The notes under the pieces were generated by a model. That model was not told where the DNA came from. It ran no database searches and was given only the letters and a program-made list of their open reading frames with translations. A program made the translations under genes and the position numbers. A DNA stretch of 64,000 bases. Source: Bradyrhizobium sp. in8p8. GTDB taxonomy: Bacteria > Pseudomonadota > Alphaproteobacteria > Rhizobiales > Xanthobacteraceae. Positions 1 to 7,997 of this stretch are shown here, piece after piece (positions within the stretch are counted from its first letter, which is position 1; each line of letters opens with the position of its first letter). The DNA lies in the NCBI RefSeq assembly GCF_000426845.1, contig NZ_AUGD01000012.1, positions 62,001 through 126,000 of the forward strand. The letters run 5' to 3'.

Positions 1-235
1 CGAGAGGCGGCGCCATCTGCCGCAACCCCATCTCGACCCCAAGATCGTTGAGGGCTCTCTGATCAAACGCGGTCGAGTCGTCGGCCCAGCGGCTCATCTG
101 CTCCGCCCACAGCCTGGAAAGATCGTCGGCAGAGAGCTGTTCGTACCGGCGGCCACGCACGAGATAGGATTGCCGGTTGTCCGATTGACGGTTTTTCAGC
201 AGAAGCTGCACAGCCTCTCTCGCCTGATCGGTCAT
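1..235 (-). CDS. Hypothetical protein, N-terminal 78 codons (cut by window edge)
   Basis: On the minus strand a frame opens at an ATG at 235 and stays open to the window edge. It begins MTDQAREAVQLLLKNRQ and is rich in charged and polar residues with helical character. A purine-rich stretch (GGGGGCGGG) lies just upstream of the start and could serve as ribosome binding site. No signal peptide or membrane segment is visible and I recognise no family. The frame has no stop in 235 bases and the high third-position GC of the neighbourhood, which supports it being real. Confidence 0.5.
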   Translation of the reverse strand, partial: MTDQAREAVQLLLKNRQSDNRQSYLVRGRRYEQLSADDLSRLWAEQMSRWADDSTAFDQRALNDLGVEMGLRQMAPPL

Positions 236-872
236 GGACCCGCCCCCGATGCGTATCGTCGAGATCCAAACTTGGATTCGTCGTTAGATAAGCACAAGAT
301 TCGGGGAGCCGGAAGTGAAGCCGGACCTTGGGTACCATCCGCTCATTCCGGACTGGCGTCCATGTCCTTGGGGTGTGATCGAGGTGGCTCGATCCCCATG
401 GCGTCGCCAGCGGCGAGAGCTCTGCGTCGGATCAACTGAAGAAAGGGCCGCCTCTCGGCGACCCTTTCCCGTGCCAAAAATTTGGTGCGTTCAATCCAGC
501 CCCGGGTGAAAATTTCTAAGGATACAAACGCCATGCCCGGACGGGCCAACTAAAGCAGCCGATTGTTTCACGAAGATTTCGTCGCATGATAATCGCCATT
601 TCGCTCGCGACGCGTGCGCTCTGCCGTTTCGAATGCTGCAGTGCAGTTTGGGCGCGATAAAGTCGCCAAACAGGGGTGCGGGAGGGTGGCCCGCCGGCCG
701 GGCACCTTTATGGCACTGCGCGGCGGCCGCTGCGTCAGTTCGGCGACAAGCCATCAGCGCTCAGTCCTGACCTAAGTTCCATCTTACTGTCCGCAGGCAG
801 CTGTTGCATAATCTTCCCGGTTTCGGCTTGCCGTTCGCTACGGATGCAGATTCTTGAATGTGGGGTTGTGTC
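236..872. other. Intergenic stretch, no convincing gene
   Basis: The frames open here have no family resemblance, no good start signals and mixed codon use. The only structure I see is a hairpin at 441-468. The stretch is probably the divergent promoter region between the leftward partial gene and the small rightward gene at 873. Confidence 0.4.
441..468. terminator. Terminator-like hairpin
   Basis: GAAAGGG-C-CGCC and GGCG-A-CCCTTTC form an 11-pair stem interrupted by one mismatch, with a TCTC tetraloop. On the plus strand it is followed a few bases later by AAAAATTT rather than a clean T run, and no gene clearly ends into it. It could be a relic terminator. Confidence 0.3.
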
Positions 873-1085
873 ATGTCGAGTGCGATCGAGTTGATTGTAG
901 ATAGCTTCACTAGACTGAGGGACCGCCAGTCACTGGAGGACATGAGAATGCATCGCCGGCGCTTGGTCGGCGACCTGAAGGCAAGACCAGGCTTTGACTG
1001 CCGGTCATCGATCGCTCAGGTCGAACAGGACATCGCGACCATAGAGGCGGGGCTGGAGAGGATTTCGGGGTCGAGCGACGCGTAA
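873..1085 (+). CDS. Small hypothetical protein (70 aa)
   Basis: The ATG at 873 is preferred over one at 858 because the protein then begins with a compact helical segment (MSSAIELIVDSF). The sequence is charged and alternates in a way that suggests two helices; no cysteines beyond one, no signal peptide and no membrane segment. I recognise no family. It stands alone on the plus strand, convergent with the binding-protein operon, and a stem-loop lies 80 bases after its stop. Confidence 0.5.
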   Translation: MSSAIELIVDSFTRLRDRQSLEDMRMHRRRLVGDLKARPGFDCRSSIAQVEQDIATIEAGLERISGSSDA

Positions 1086-1166
1086 GCTCCCGGACATCTC
1101 GGGCCGGAGCATCGCTGCCAACCTCGCCAGCGATCGAGAGAAGAGCAGGCCGGCGGGGTTGAACGT

Positions 1167-1199
1167 CCTGAGCGGCAGCGAAGGCGGCGGCCGCTCAGG
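1167..1199. terminator. Stem-loop between convergent genes
   Basis: CCTGAGCGGC at 1167-1176 pairs perfectly with GCCGCTCAGG at 1190-1199 across a 13-base loop. It lies 28 bases beyond the stop of the leftward binding-protein gene and 81 beyond the small rightward gene, so it may terminate both. There is no strong T run on either side. Confidence 0.5.
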
Positions 1200-1227
1200 C
1201 GTTGGCTTGTCGATCACGCCTTGAAGA

Positions 1228-2439
1228 TCAGGACTTCTTCATCAGCGAGCACTTGCTCTGTTCACGAGGAATGTTGGCGTCTTCGGCTGGGGTGGTTGCG
1301 ACAACGTCGTAGAAGTCCCACGGACCCTTGGACTGCTCCACCGTTTTTGCGCGCAGCAGATAGTAATCGTGGATGTGCATGCCGTCCTCGCGCACATAGC
1401 CCTTCTCCGAGAAGAAGTCGTTCACGGGCATCGAACGGAATTTTGCCAGCACGGCGGCAGTATCGAGCGTGCCGGCCGCTTCGACGGCCTTCAGATAGTG
1501 CATGGTCGCCGAGTACATCCCGGCCTGAACCATGGTCGGCATGCGGCCGACCTTGTCGAAGAACCGCTTCCCGAACGCGCGCGATGCATCGTTGCGATCC
1601 CAGTAGAAGGCTTCCGACGTGTACAGACCCTGCATGTTCTTCAGGCCGACCGATTTGGCATCCGTGATCTGAAACAGCAGCGCCGCGACCTTCATCTTGC
1701 TCTTGAGGCCGAGCAAGCCGAATTCGTGAGCCTGCATCAGCGAGTTGGAGGTATCACCGCTGGCATTGGCGAGCGCCAGCACATTGGCACCGGAGCTCTG
1801 GGCTTGCAGCAGAAACGATGAGAAGTCGCTTGTGTTGAAGGGATGGCGCACCGATCCGACGACCCGGCCGCCGTTCGCTTTGACCACGGCCGAAGCATCC
1901 GCTTCGAACGCGTGACCGAAGGCGTAATCGGCCGTCAGGAAGAACCATTCGTTACCGCCCTGGCCCATCAATGCCTTGGCTGTGCTGCGCGCGAGCGTGT
2001 TGGTGTTGTATGTCCACTGAAAAGTGTTCGGAGAGCACTTTTCGTTGGTGATCGTCGAAGCGCCCGCCGACGACACGATCATCATCTTGTTCTTGTCGCG
2101 GACGAGGTCCGCCAGGGCCAGCGCGACCGCGGAGTTGCCGATGTCGAGAATGACGTCGACGTTTTCGGTGTCGATCCAGCGCCGCGCGATGCCCGAAGCG
2201 ATATCGGTCTTGTTCTGGTGATCGGCGAAAGTGAGCTCGATCGGCTGTCCCAGCAGCTTGCCGCCGAAATCGGCGATCGCCATCTTGGCGACTTCGACCG
2301 CCGCAGGCCCGGCGGCGTCCGCATATTGCCCCGACTGATCGTTGAGCACGCCGAGCTTGACCGGCTTCGATGCAGGCGCCTGCGCATGAGCCGAAGCAAG
2401 GCCCAGGAGAACCATCGACGCTGCCAGCATACTTCTCAT
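1228..2439 (-). CDS. Branched-chain amino acid-type ABC substrate-binding protein (orphan)
   Basis: A 403-residue periplasmic binding protein of the LivK/Peripla_BP_6 type. A hydrophobic signal peptide ends near residue 20 (ASAHAQA). The mature part starts with the family pattern KLGVLNDQSGQYAD and carries typical segments such as ALADLVRDKN and ADYAFGHAFE. A GGGAG Shine-Dalgarno lies about 9 bases before the ATG. It is the last gene of a leftward operon (74 bases after the flavin reductase). No permease or ATPase accompanies it, so it must feed a transporter encoded elsewhere. The ligand cannot be read from sequence; the neighbours suggest an aromatic or carboxylic acid rather than an amino acid. 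Confidence 0.9.
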   Translation of the reverse strand: MRSMLAASMVLLGLASAHAQAPASKPVKLGVLNDQSGQYADAAGPAAVEVAKMAIADFGGKLLGQPIELTFADHQNKTDIASGIARRWIDTENVDVILDIGNSAVALALADLVRDKNKMMIVSSAGASTITNEKCSPNTFQWTYNTNTLARSTAKALMGQGGNEWFFLTADYAFGHAFEADASAVVKANGGRVVGSVRHPFNTSDFSSFLLQAQSSGANVLALANASGDTSNSLMQAHEFGLLGLKSKMKVAALLFQITDAKSVGLKNMQGLYTSEAFYWDRNDASRAFGKRFFDKVGRMPTMVQAGMYSATMHYLKAVEAAGTLDTAAVLAKFRSMPVNDFFSEKGYVREDGMHIHDYYLLRAKTVEQSKGPWDFYDVVATTPAEDANIPREQSKCSLMKKS

Positions 2440-2513
2440 TTTTTCACTCCCTTTGGAAATTTTGATGCTTGAAGTCAGAATTGATCATGCGGAGTTACCC
2501 GCGCCGTGAGGCT

Positions 2514-3686
2514 CTATTCGGCCGCCTCGCGGTATCGCTCCAGCCCGTCCAGGCTTTCGCCATTGGCACGAAGGGCACCGCCCCATTTGGCAAGCCACCA
2601 GCCATACTGCTCGGGCCATTTCTCAAAGTTGCCGGTCAGCCCGAAATGTTCTGCGGCGTGGAGCGCCCAGAATGGATTGAACAGCATCTGGCGGGCCATG
2701 AAGATGAGGTCGGCACGGTCGTCCTGCAGGATCTTCTCCGCGAAATCCGGAGTCCTGATCATGCCGACCGCGCCCGTCGCAATGTCGGCCTCACGGCGAA
2801 TGCGTTCGGCAAACGGGACCTGGTAGCCTGGACCGCGACCAAGATTGGCATTGGTCGATCCGGCGCGAAGATTGCCGCCCGTCGAACAGTCGACCAGATC
2901 GACGCCGAGTTCCTTCAGCTTACGGGAGAAGACGATGCTGTCCTCGATCTCCCAGCCTCCATCAATCCAGTCCGTCGCCGAGATGCGTACGAAGAGCGGC
3001 GTCGAGGAGGGCAGCGCAGCCCTCACCGCGCGCGTCACTTCGAGCGGAAACCGCATCCGGTTCTCGAGGCTGCCGCCATATTCATCGGCCCGGAAATTGG
3101 CGAGTGGTGATAGAAACGATTGCAGGAGATAGCCGTGAGCCATGTGGAGCTCGATCACGTCGAAGCCCGCAAGCATGGCCCGGCGCGCCGCCGCCACGAA
3201 TGCATCCCGCACGCCAACAAGGCCTTCCTTGCTGAGGGGAATGGGAGTCTGGAAGCCTTCGGAGAACGGGACATCCGATGGGCCCGTAGGCACCCAGGTT
3301 TCCTCTCCCATCTCGATATCGCGATCGGTCAGATGGCTATTGCCCCGGAATGCGCGCTGCTGGCTGGATTTGCGTCCGCCGTGATTGATCTGGATCGCCG
3401 CTTTGGCTCCATGCGACTTGATGACTTGAACAATCTGACGCATGCCGTCGATCTGGCCGTCTTCCCACAATCCGGGATCGCCGTTGGTGATGCGCCCTTT
3501 CCGGGTGACCGAGGTCTGCTCGACGAAGACGAGGCCGGCCCCGCCCATGGCGAACTTGCCGTAGTGAACCAGATGGAACGGCGTGACGTAGCCGTTCTCG
3601 GCCGAATACATTCCCATCGGCGAGACGACGATGCGGTTGCTCAGCTCGACGCCACGGAATGCAATGCTTTCAAACAGCTTGACCAT
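2514..3686 (-). CDS. NADH:flavin oxidoreductase, Old Yellow Enzyme family (YqjM type)
   Basis: A 390-residue TIM-barrel FMN enzyme expected to reduce activated C=C bonds with NAD(P)H in the cytoplasm. Family marks include INHGGRKS near 100-107, the substrate-binding pair H181 and H184 with Y186 in HMAHGYLLQSFLSP, and DEYGGSLENR at 201-210. The N-terminal segment reads SPMGMYSAENG: the cysteine that tunes the FMN in YqjM (PMCMYS) is Gly25 here, while the following Tyr (Y27) is kept. It lies between the CoA-transferase (51-base gap) and the binding protein, in one operon. The likely role is reduction of an unsaturated intermediate in the pathway served by these genes. Confidence 0.9.
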   Translation of the reverse strand: MVKLFESIAFRGVELSNRIVVSPMGMYSAENGYVTPFHLVHYGKFAMGGAGLVFVEQTSVTRKGRITNGDPGLWEDGQIDGMRQIVQVIKSHGAKAAIQINHGGRKSSQQRAFRGNSHLTDRDIEMGEETWVPTGPSDVPFSEGFQTPIPLSKEGLVGVRDAFVAAARRAMLAGFDVIELHMAHGYLLQSFLSPLANFRADEYGGSLENRMRFPLEVTRAVRAALPSSTPLFVRISATDWIDGGWEIEDSIVFSRKLKELGVDLVDCSTGGNLRAGSTNANLGRGPGYQVPFAERIRREADIATGAVGMIRTPDFAEKILQDDRADLIFMARQMLFNPFWALHAAEHFGLTGNFEKWPEQYGWWLAKWGGALRANGESLDGLERYREAAE

Positions 3687-3737
3687 TGTGATCTCCCCAT
3701 GAATTCGCGGACCAGGGCATTCGCCCCGTGACGTTCG

Positions 3738-4949
3738 TCATGCTTGTGCGATGGCGCCAGCGCGGCGCAACGCATCGATCTCGCCGTCGGACAGGCCGAG
3801 ATATTGCGACAGCACCTCGCCATTGTGCTGACCGAGACGCGCGGACGGGACGTAGTCCGGCGCCGCGGTATCGTGCAGCACCAGCGGACTGCGATGAACG
3901 AGGATGTCGCCGTATTCGGGATGCGCGATCTCGCGCAGCATGCCGCGGACGTGGAGATGCTTGTCTTCGATCACCTCGCGCAGGTCGCGAACCGCGGCGC
4001 AAGGCACCCGGTTGACGCGGCAGAGCTCGGTGATCTCGTCGCGCGTGAGCTGCGAAGACCAGTCGGACACGATCTGGTCGGTCAGGTCGATGTGCTTCAA
4101 ACGGTCAAGCACCGTCTTGAAGCGCGCGTCGTCGGCCAGTTCCGGCTGCCCCATCGCGCGCGTCAGTCCGGTCCAGTGGGACTCGTTGACGCTGATGATG
4201 GCGACATAGCCGTCGGATGCGGGATAGACGTTATAGGGTGCCTCCGCGAGCCCGCCGTGACGGTTGCCGGTACGCGGGGCGGCGGCCTTGCGGTTGAAGA
4301 CATCAGCGAGGTTCGAAGCCATTGCCGGATAGACGGCCTCGACCATCGCGATCTCGACCAGGCGGCCGCGGCCGCTCTTCTCCCGGTCGTAGAGCGCGGT
4401 GAGGATGCCAGCGTAAAGATGCACGCCGCTGATGAAGTCGGTGATGGCTGGCCCCGCCTTGACCGGGGGACCATCGGCAAAGCCTGTCACGCTCATGATG
4501 CCGGACACGGCCTGGATGGTCAGGTCCATCGCCAGATTGTCCCGGCTGGGACCCGACAGGCCGTAGCCAGAGGCCGAGCCGTAGATCAGCCGCGGATTGA
4601 CGGCGCTGAGCGCGGCATAGCCGACGCCCAGCCGATCCAGCACCCCCGGGGCATAATTCTCGATCAGCACGTCAGCCTTGGAGGCGAGCTCCTTCAGGAC
4701 TCTGGCTCCGTCCGGCGACTTCAGGTTCAGGCTGATGTTGCGCTTGTTGGCGTTGAGCATAGCGAACGGTACGGCGTTGCCCTTGCTGATGCGGGCGCGA
4801 TGACGCACCGGCTCACCTTTTGGCGGCTCCACCTTGATGACGGTCGCGCCGGCCTGCGCCATCAGGAAGCCAGCGTACGGACCCTGATAAACCTGGCCGA
4901 GATCGATGACGATCACGCCTTCGAGCGGCAGCTTCTTGCTGTTGTCCAA
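3738..4949 (-). CDS. CaiB/BaiF family (class III) CoA-transferase
   Basis: A 403-residue formyl-CoA-transferase-type enzyme that moves CoA between carboxylic acids through an aspartyl-CoA thioester. Visible family features are the start VIVIDLGQVYQGPYAG, IKVEPPKGEPVR near 38-49, NLKSPDG, the stretch IENYAPGVLDRLG, and the catalytic aspartate at about D171 in AITDFISG. The length is normal. It starts 16 bases after the amidohydrolase stop, so the two are certainly cotranscribed. CoA donor and acceptor cannot be told from the sequence; the operon suggests activation of an organic acid released by the upstream hydrolase. Confidence 0.92.
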   Translation of the reverse strand: MDNSKKLPLEGVIVIDLGQVYQGPYAGFLMAQAGATVIKVEPPKGEPVRHRARISKGNAVPFAMLNANKRNISLNLKSPDGARVLKELASKADVLIENYAPGVLDRLGVGYAALSAVNPRLIYGSASGYGLSGPSRDNLAMDLTIQAVSGIMSVTGFADGPPVKAGPAITDFISGVHLYAGILTALYDREKSGRGRLVEIAMVEAVYPAMASNLADVFNRKAAAPRTGNRHGGLAEAPYNVYPASDGYVAIISVNESHWTGLTRAMGQPELADDARFKTVLDRLKHIDLTDQIVSDWSSQLTRDEITELCRVNRVPCAAVRDLREVIEDKHLHVRGMLREIAHPEYGDILVHRSPLVLHDTAAPDYVPSARLGQHNGEVLSQYLGLSDGEIDALRRAGAIAQA

Positions 4950-4965
4950 GGTACCCTCGGTTCTG

Positions 4966-5811
4966 TCAGAAATTGTAGAGACGCGCAGGATTGGCGATCA
5001 GGATCTTTCGGCGAGTGGCTTCGTCGGGAACGCATTCGTGCAGCAGACGAAGCAGATCCTGAAGATCGGGCATCGTCTCGGCGCTGTGGCCGACATGTGG
5101 CCAATCGCTGCCCCACACGACCTGATCGGGCGCAGCCTGAACGATGGCGCGCATGAAAGGTGCCGTGTCCGCATAGGGACGGCCGATACGCGTGTTGCGG
5201 TCCGCGCCCGAGATCTTGGTCCAGTAACGGCCGGTCTTCAGCCGATCGGTGAAGGCACGGAAATCCGGATGATCGTGCCCCTTGTCGGCCATGGTCCGCG
5301 ACATGTGATCGATCACGTAGTTCAGCGGCAGCTTCTCGAGCTCGGTTGCGGCGGCCGCCAGATCCGAACTCTCGATCCAGAGCTGAGCATGCCAGCCTCG
5401 CTCCGCGATGCGAGGGGCGAGCTTGACCAGATCGTCGTAGCTGGTGCCGAGTGTCGAGACCGGTTTGCCGTCCTGCCGGATCATGGTGACGCGCACCGCC
5501 CTGAAACCGGCGTCGGTGAGTTCATCGAGCCGGTGATCCGAAACGTCGGGCCGCAGGATTGCGACGGCACGAAGCCTGTCGGGATAGCGACGCAGCGCGT
5601 CGTAGGTGACGGCGTTGTCTTCGCCCGATCCCACGGCGTGAACGATGACCCCACGCGTGATACCGAGCTCATCCCAGATGGCGAAGGCGTCTTCGATCGT
5701 GAATGGTTTTGCAGCGGTAAAGCGACCTTCGTTTCCGGGCGGAAACCGATCGAAGGGGCCGTAGATGTGAAAATGACAATCGCAGCTGCCTTCAGGCAAT
5801 CGATAATCCAT
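4966..5811 (-). CDS. Amidohydrolase 2 family, LigI (2-pyrone-4,6-dicarboxylate lactonase)-like
   Basis: A 281-residue metal-dependent hydrolase. The metal motif is CDCHFHIYGP (H13, H15), and the C-terminal active-site aspartate is D236 in VVWGSDWPHVG, the pattern seen in LigI-type lactonases and related enzymes. The gene opens the leftward operon with the CoA-transferase, flavin reductase and binding protein and is divergent from an IclR gene. Established knowledge: LigI opens the pyrone ring in protocatechuate 4,5-cleavage. The family is broad, and no other lig genes are present, so the exact substrate is unknown. Confidence 0.85.
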   Translation of the reverse strand: MDYRLPEGSCDCHFHIYGPFDRFPPGNEGRFTAAKPFTIEDAFAIWDELGITRGVIVHAVGSGEDNAVTYDALRRYPDRLRAVAILRPDVSDHRLDELTDAGFRAVRVTMIRQDGKPVSTLGTSYDDLVKLAPRIAERGWHAQLWIESSDLAAAATELEKLPLNYVIDHMSRTMADKGHDHPDFRAFTDRLKTGRYWTKISGADRNTRIGRPYADTAPFMRAIVQAAPDQVVWGSDWPHVGHSAETMPDLQDLLRLLHECVPDEATRRKILIANPARLYNF

Positions 5812-6276
5812 GCCGCAAATCCCTGTTCAGTTTTGAGAAGGTGTTACCGCCGCTGCGCACAGTGGCCTGGCCAGTGTCGCCGTCGTGAAACGAGATGAGT
5901 GATCTCAAGGAGAATGGTCGCGGGGAGCTTCGACGTGGCGACGAGGAGCTGGTGCACGACCTGTCGAGATCAGTTGATCGCAGCAGAAAAATTCATTCCC
6001 GGCTCCATGACGTCTCCCTGCAGCGCGCCCACCTGTGGTGGGACGTCTTGTTTTTTGAGCGGCCACGACGCCGCGGCCTATCGGCCTGAAAGAACACTAG
6101 GAGCGGCGCGGCCTGGAGTCCATCTATTACAGATATGTAGTTCTATTTACATATATATGGAAAACAGGTTTGCGAATGAAGCCGAATGGCTCTAGTTTGC
6201 GGCTTGGCGCAGGCGGCCCTTTGAGTATATCGAGGTATTGGTCCGCGCCCCGGAATTTACTTCCACCTACGTGTAA
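5812..6276. promoter_or_regulatory. Divergent promoter region with AT-rich candidate operators
   Basis: This gap separates the amidohydrolase operon from the IclR gene. It contains an AT-rich island in GC-rich surroundings. At 6146-6163 lies an 18-bp palindrome with one mismatched pair (TTTACATATATATGGAAA), and two similar blocks, TTACAGATATGTAG (6127-6140) and TTACATATATATGG (6147-6160), repeat with 20-bp spacing. A second inverted repeat, ATTTAC at 6255-6260 and GTAAAT at 6273-6278, overlaps the IclR start codon. These are plausible binding sites for the adjacent IclR protein. Open frames at 5895-6195 are not convincing genes. Confidence 0.45.
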
Positions 6277-7017
6277 ATGATGGATTCCAGCATCAAGTCG
6301 GCCAAGCGGATCTTCGAAGTTCTCGAATACTTTGAGGATGTGAAGCGTCCGATTTCCCTGAAGGAAGTCGCGACGAAGTGCGGCTATCCGACGTCAAGTG
6401 CCGCGGCCTTGCTGAAGAGCATGGCGATGCTGGGATATCTGTTCTACGACAGCTACAATCGCACCTACATGCCGACGATGCGCATCGCGCAGATGGGCCG
6501 ATGGTTGGACACCGGGCTCTTCGGCGACAGCGCCATCCTTGCGCTCGTCGATTTCGTCCATGGGAAACTTGACGAGCTCGTCAGCATCAGCACACAGTCC
6601 GATCTGCATGCACAATACATTCACGCCCTGCAAACCAGCAAGCGCCTGCGCTTCGAAGTGAAGCCAGGGGATGTCAGGCCGCTTGCGATCAGCGGAATCG
6701 GACGCACGCTGCTCAGTGGTCATACTGACGTCGAGATTGAAAGGCTCCTGCGTCGCATCAACGCCGTTTGCCCGCGGGAGGAGCACTTCGAACTGAACGC
6801 GTTGATGAAGATCGTTAACGGCATCCGGCGCGACGGCTACATGTTCTCAAAACACATCATCGTTCAGGATGCCGGCGTGATCGCAGTCCTGTTGCCAAAG
6901 CGTGACTTCGGACGCAACCTCGTCCTCGGCGTCGGCGGGCCGGTGTCCCGTCTTGAGGAGCGGCAGGACGAAATCCTCGCTTGTATCCGCGAAGGCATCG
7001 GCCGGTTCCTGCCGTGA
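6277..7017 (+). CDS. IclR-family transcriptional regulator
   Basis: A 246-residue regulator: N-terminal winged helix (SIKSAKRIFEVLEYFEDV, then ISLKEVATKCGYPTSSAAALLKSM as helix-turn-helix) and a C-terminal effector domain from about residue 75, ending with ACIREGIGRF. No clear Shine-Dalgarno precedes the tandem ATGATG start at 6277/6280. It is divergent from the amidohydrolase/CoA-transferase operon and most likely controls it in response to a pathway acid. The C-terminal domain is divergent from well-known members such as PcaR or PobR, so the ligand is unknown. Confidence 0.85.
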   Translation: MMDSSIKSAKRIFEVLEYFEDVKRPISLKEVATKCGYPTSSAAALLKSMAMLGYLFYDSYNRTYMPTMRIAQMGRWLDTGLFGDSAILALVDFVHGKLDELVSISTQSDLHAQYIHALQTSKRLRFEVKPGDVRPLAISGIGRTLLSGHTDVEIERLLRRINAVCPREEHFELNALMKIVNGIRRDGYMFSKHIIVQDAGVIAVLLPKRDFGRNLVLGVGGPVSRLEERQDEILACIREGIGRFLP

Positions 7018-7409
7018 CCTGACCGGTTTGGCAGATCAAAGGCTTGCTCCATACCCACAGATGAAAGGTCTGTCGGCCTTCACGGCCGATTGCGCTGAGA
7101 GGGCATCAAGGAGAGTCTCGCCGTCATTTGCACAGCGAGTCAGCTTTGGAAAGCCGGCTGACGACTGCAGCAAGGGCAGAACGACCCGTTCTCGGCTTGG
7201 AGGCGGACCCTTGCTCCGCGCTTGGCCGGAGCAGCGTCGAGCCAGAAGCTTAGGCCAAGGCTTGGCCGAGGGGTAGCAATCAGACGAGGCGTCAGCCGCG
7301 CTACGCGATGCGCGTGCTGCGGCTTATTTCCTGTCTGACAATCCAAAGGCAAGGATGGCAGCACAGCATAGACGATTGCTGCTTGCCCCCCGCCCCGACA
7401 GAAGGCGCT
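7018..7409. other. Intergenic stretch between convergent genes, no gene seen
   Basis: This lies between the ends of the IclR gene and the ANTAR regulator gene. I see no frame with family resemblance, no strong terminator and no repeat. Confidence 0.4.
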
Positions 7410-7997
7410 CTAGCCTGCTGCACGCGGGAGCATGCCTTTTGCCGTAATCTCCGCCGAAAGCTCTTCGATGGTCTTGCGTTGCTCCATCGCGGCCTTGCGG
7501 ATCAGCGCAAAGGCCGCCGGCTCGGCGAGTGCGTGCAAATGCATGACCTGAAGGACGGCGGCAAGCACGACGCGACGAGATTTCAAACGGTGCTCCAGCT
7601 TGAGAATCTGTTGCTTCAGTTCGCTTGTGCGTTCGCTTCGCTCGAATGCCATGACAAGCGCTGCATAGATGCCTGCTGATCGCAACGGCTTGATCAGGAA
7701 TGAAGCGGGGTCGAGTTCGAACACCAGTTTCAGACGGCTCGGGGTCTCTGTGCCGAGCAGCGCGATGACAGGTGATCGCGCCAGGGACGCGCGTTGCGCC
7801 GGTTGCAGCAAAGGCAGGAACTCGTCGTCGATCAGCGACAGATCCGGTGTGAAGCCGACGGGCTCGGCCGGCGTCCACGCAACACCCTCGATCCCGAGAC
7901 GCTCGAACTGGCGCCGCACGATGGTCGCGTCGCGCTCGTCCTTGATTGCAACGAGTGCCTTGCGTCCGCGCAGCGAAAACGAAGACGGTCTGCTCAT
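7410..7997 (-). CDS. ANTAR-domain antitermination regulator (AmiR-like)
   Basis: A 195-residue RNA-binding regulator. Residues 1-120 resemble a receiver fold without a phosphoacceptor site (a pseudo-receiver, as in AmiR). A helical linker follows (SELKQQILKLEHRLKSRR), and residues about 140-185 form the three-helix ANTAR domain (VVLAAVLQVMHLHALAEPAAF, then AAMEQRKTIEELS). It overlaps the AmiC-like gene by 4 bases (ATGA), so the two are translationally coupled, as amiC and amiR are in Pseudomonas. Inference: it is held inactive by the AmiC-like partner and, when an amide binds, prevents termination at the leader hairpin at 9436-9476 before the divergent amidase operon. Confidence 0.88.
   Translation of the reverse strand: MSRPSSFSLRGRKALVAIKDERDATIVRRQFERLGIEGVAWTPAEPVGFTPDLSLIDDEFLPLLQPAQRASLARSPVIALLGTETPSRLKLVFELDPASFLIKPLRSAGIYAALVMAFERSERTSELKQQILKLEHRLKSRRVVLAAVLQVMHLHALAEPAAFALIRKAAMEQRKTIEELSAEITAKGMLPRAAG

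Noticed and set aside
3744..5156. Long plus-strand open frame (about 470 codons) over the CoA-transferase
   Set aside because: Antisense shadow of a high-GC gene; arginine- and histidine-rich translation without family motifs, while the minus-strand gene has all catalytic motifs.
5895..6195. Overlapping small plus-strand frames in the IclR promoter region
   Set aside because: No Shine-Dalgarno with good spacing, no family resemblance, and they run into the AT-rich regulatory block.
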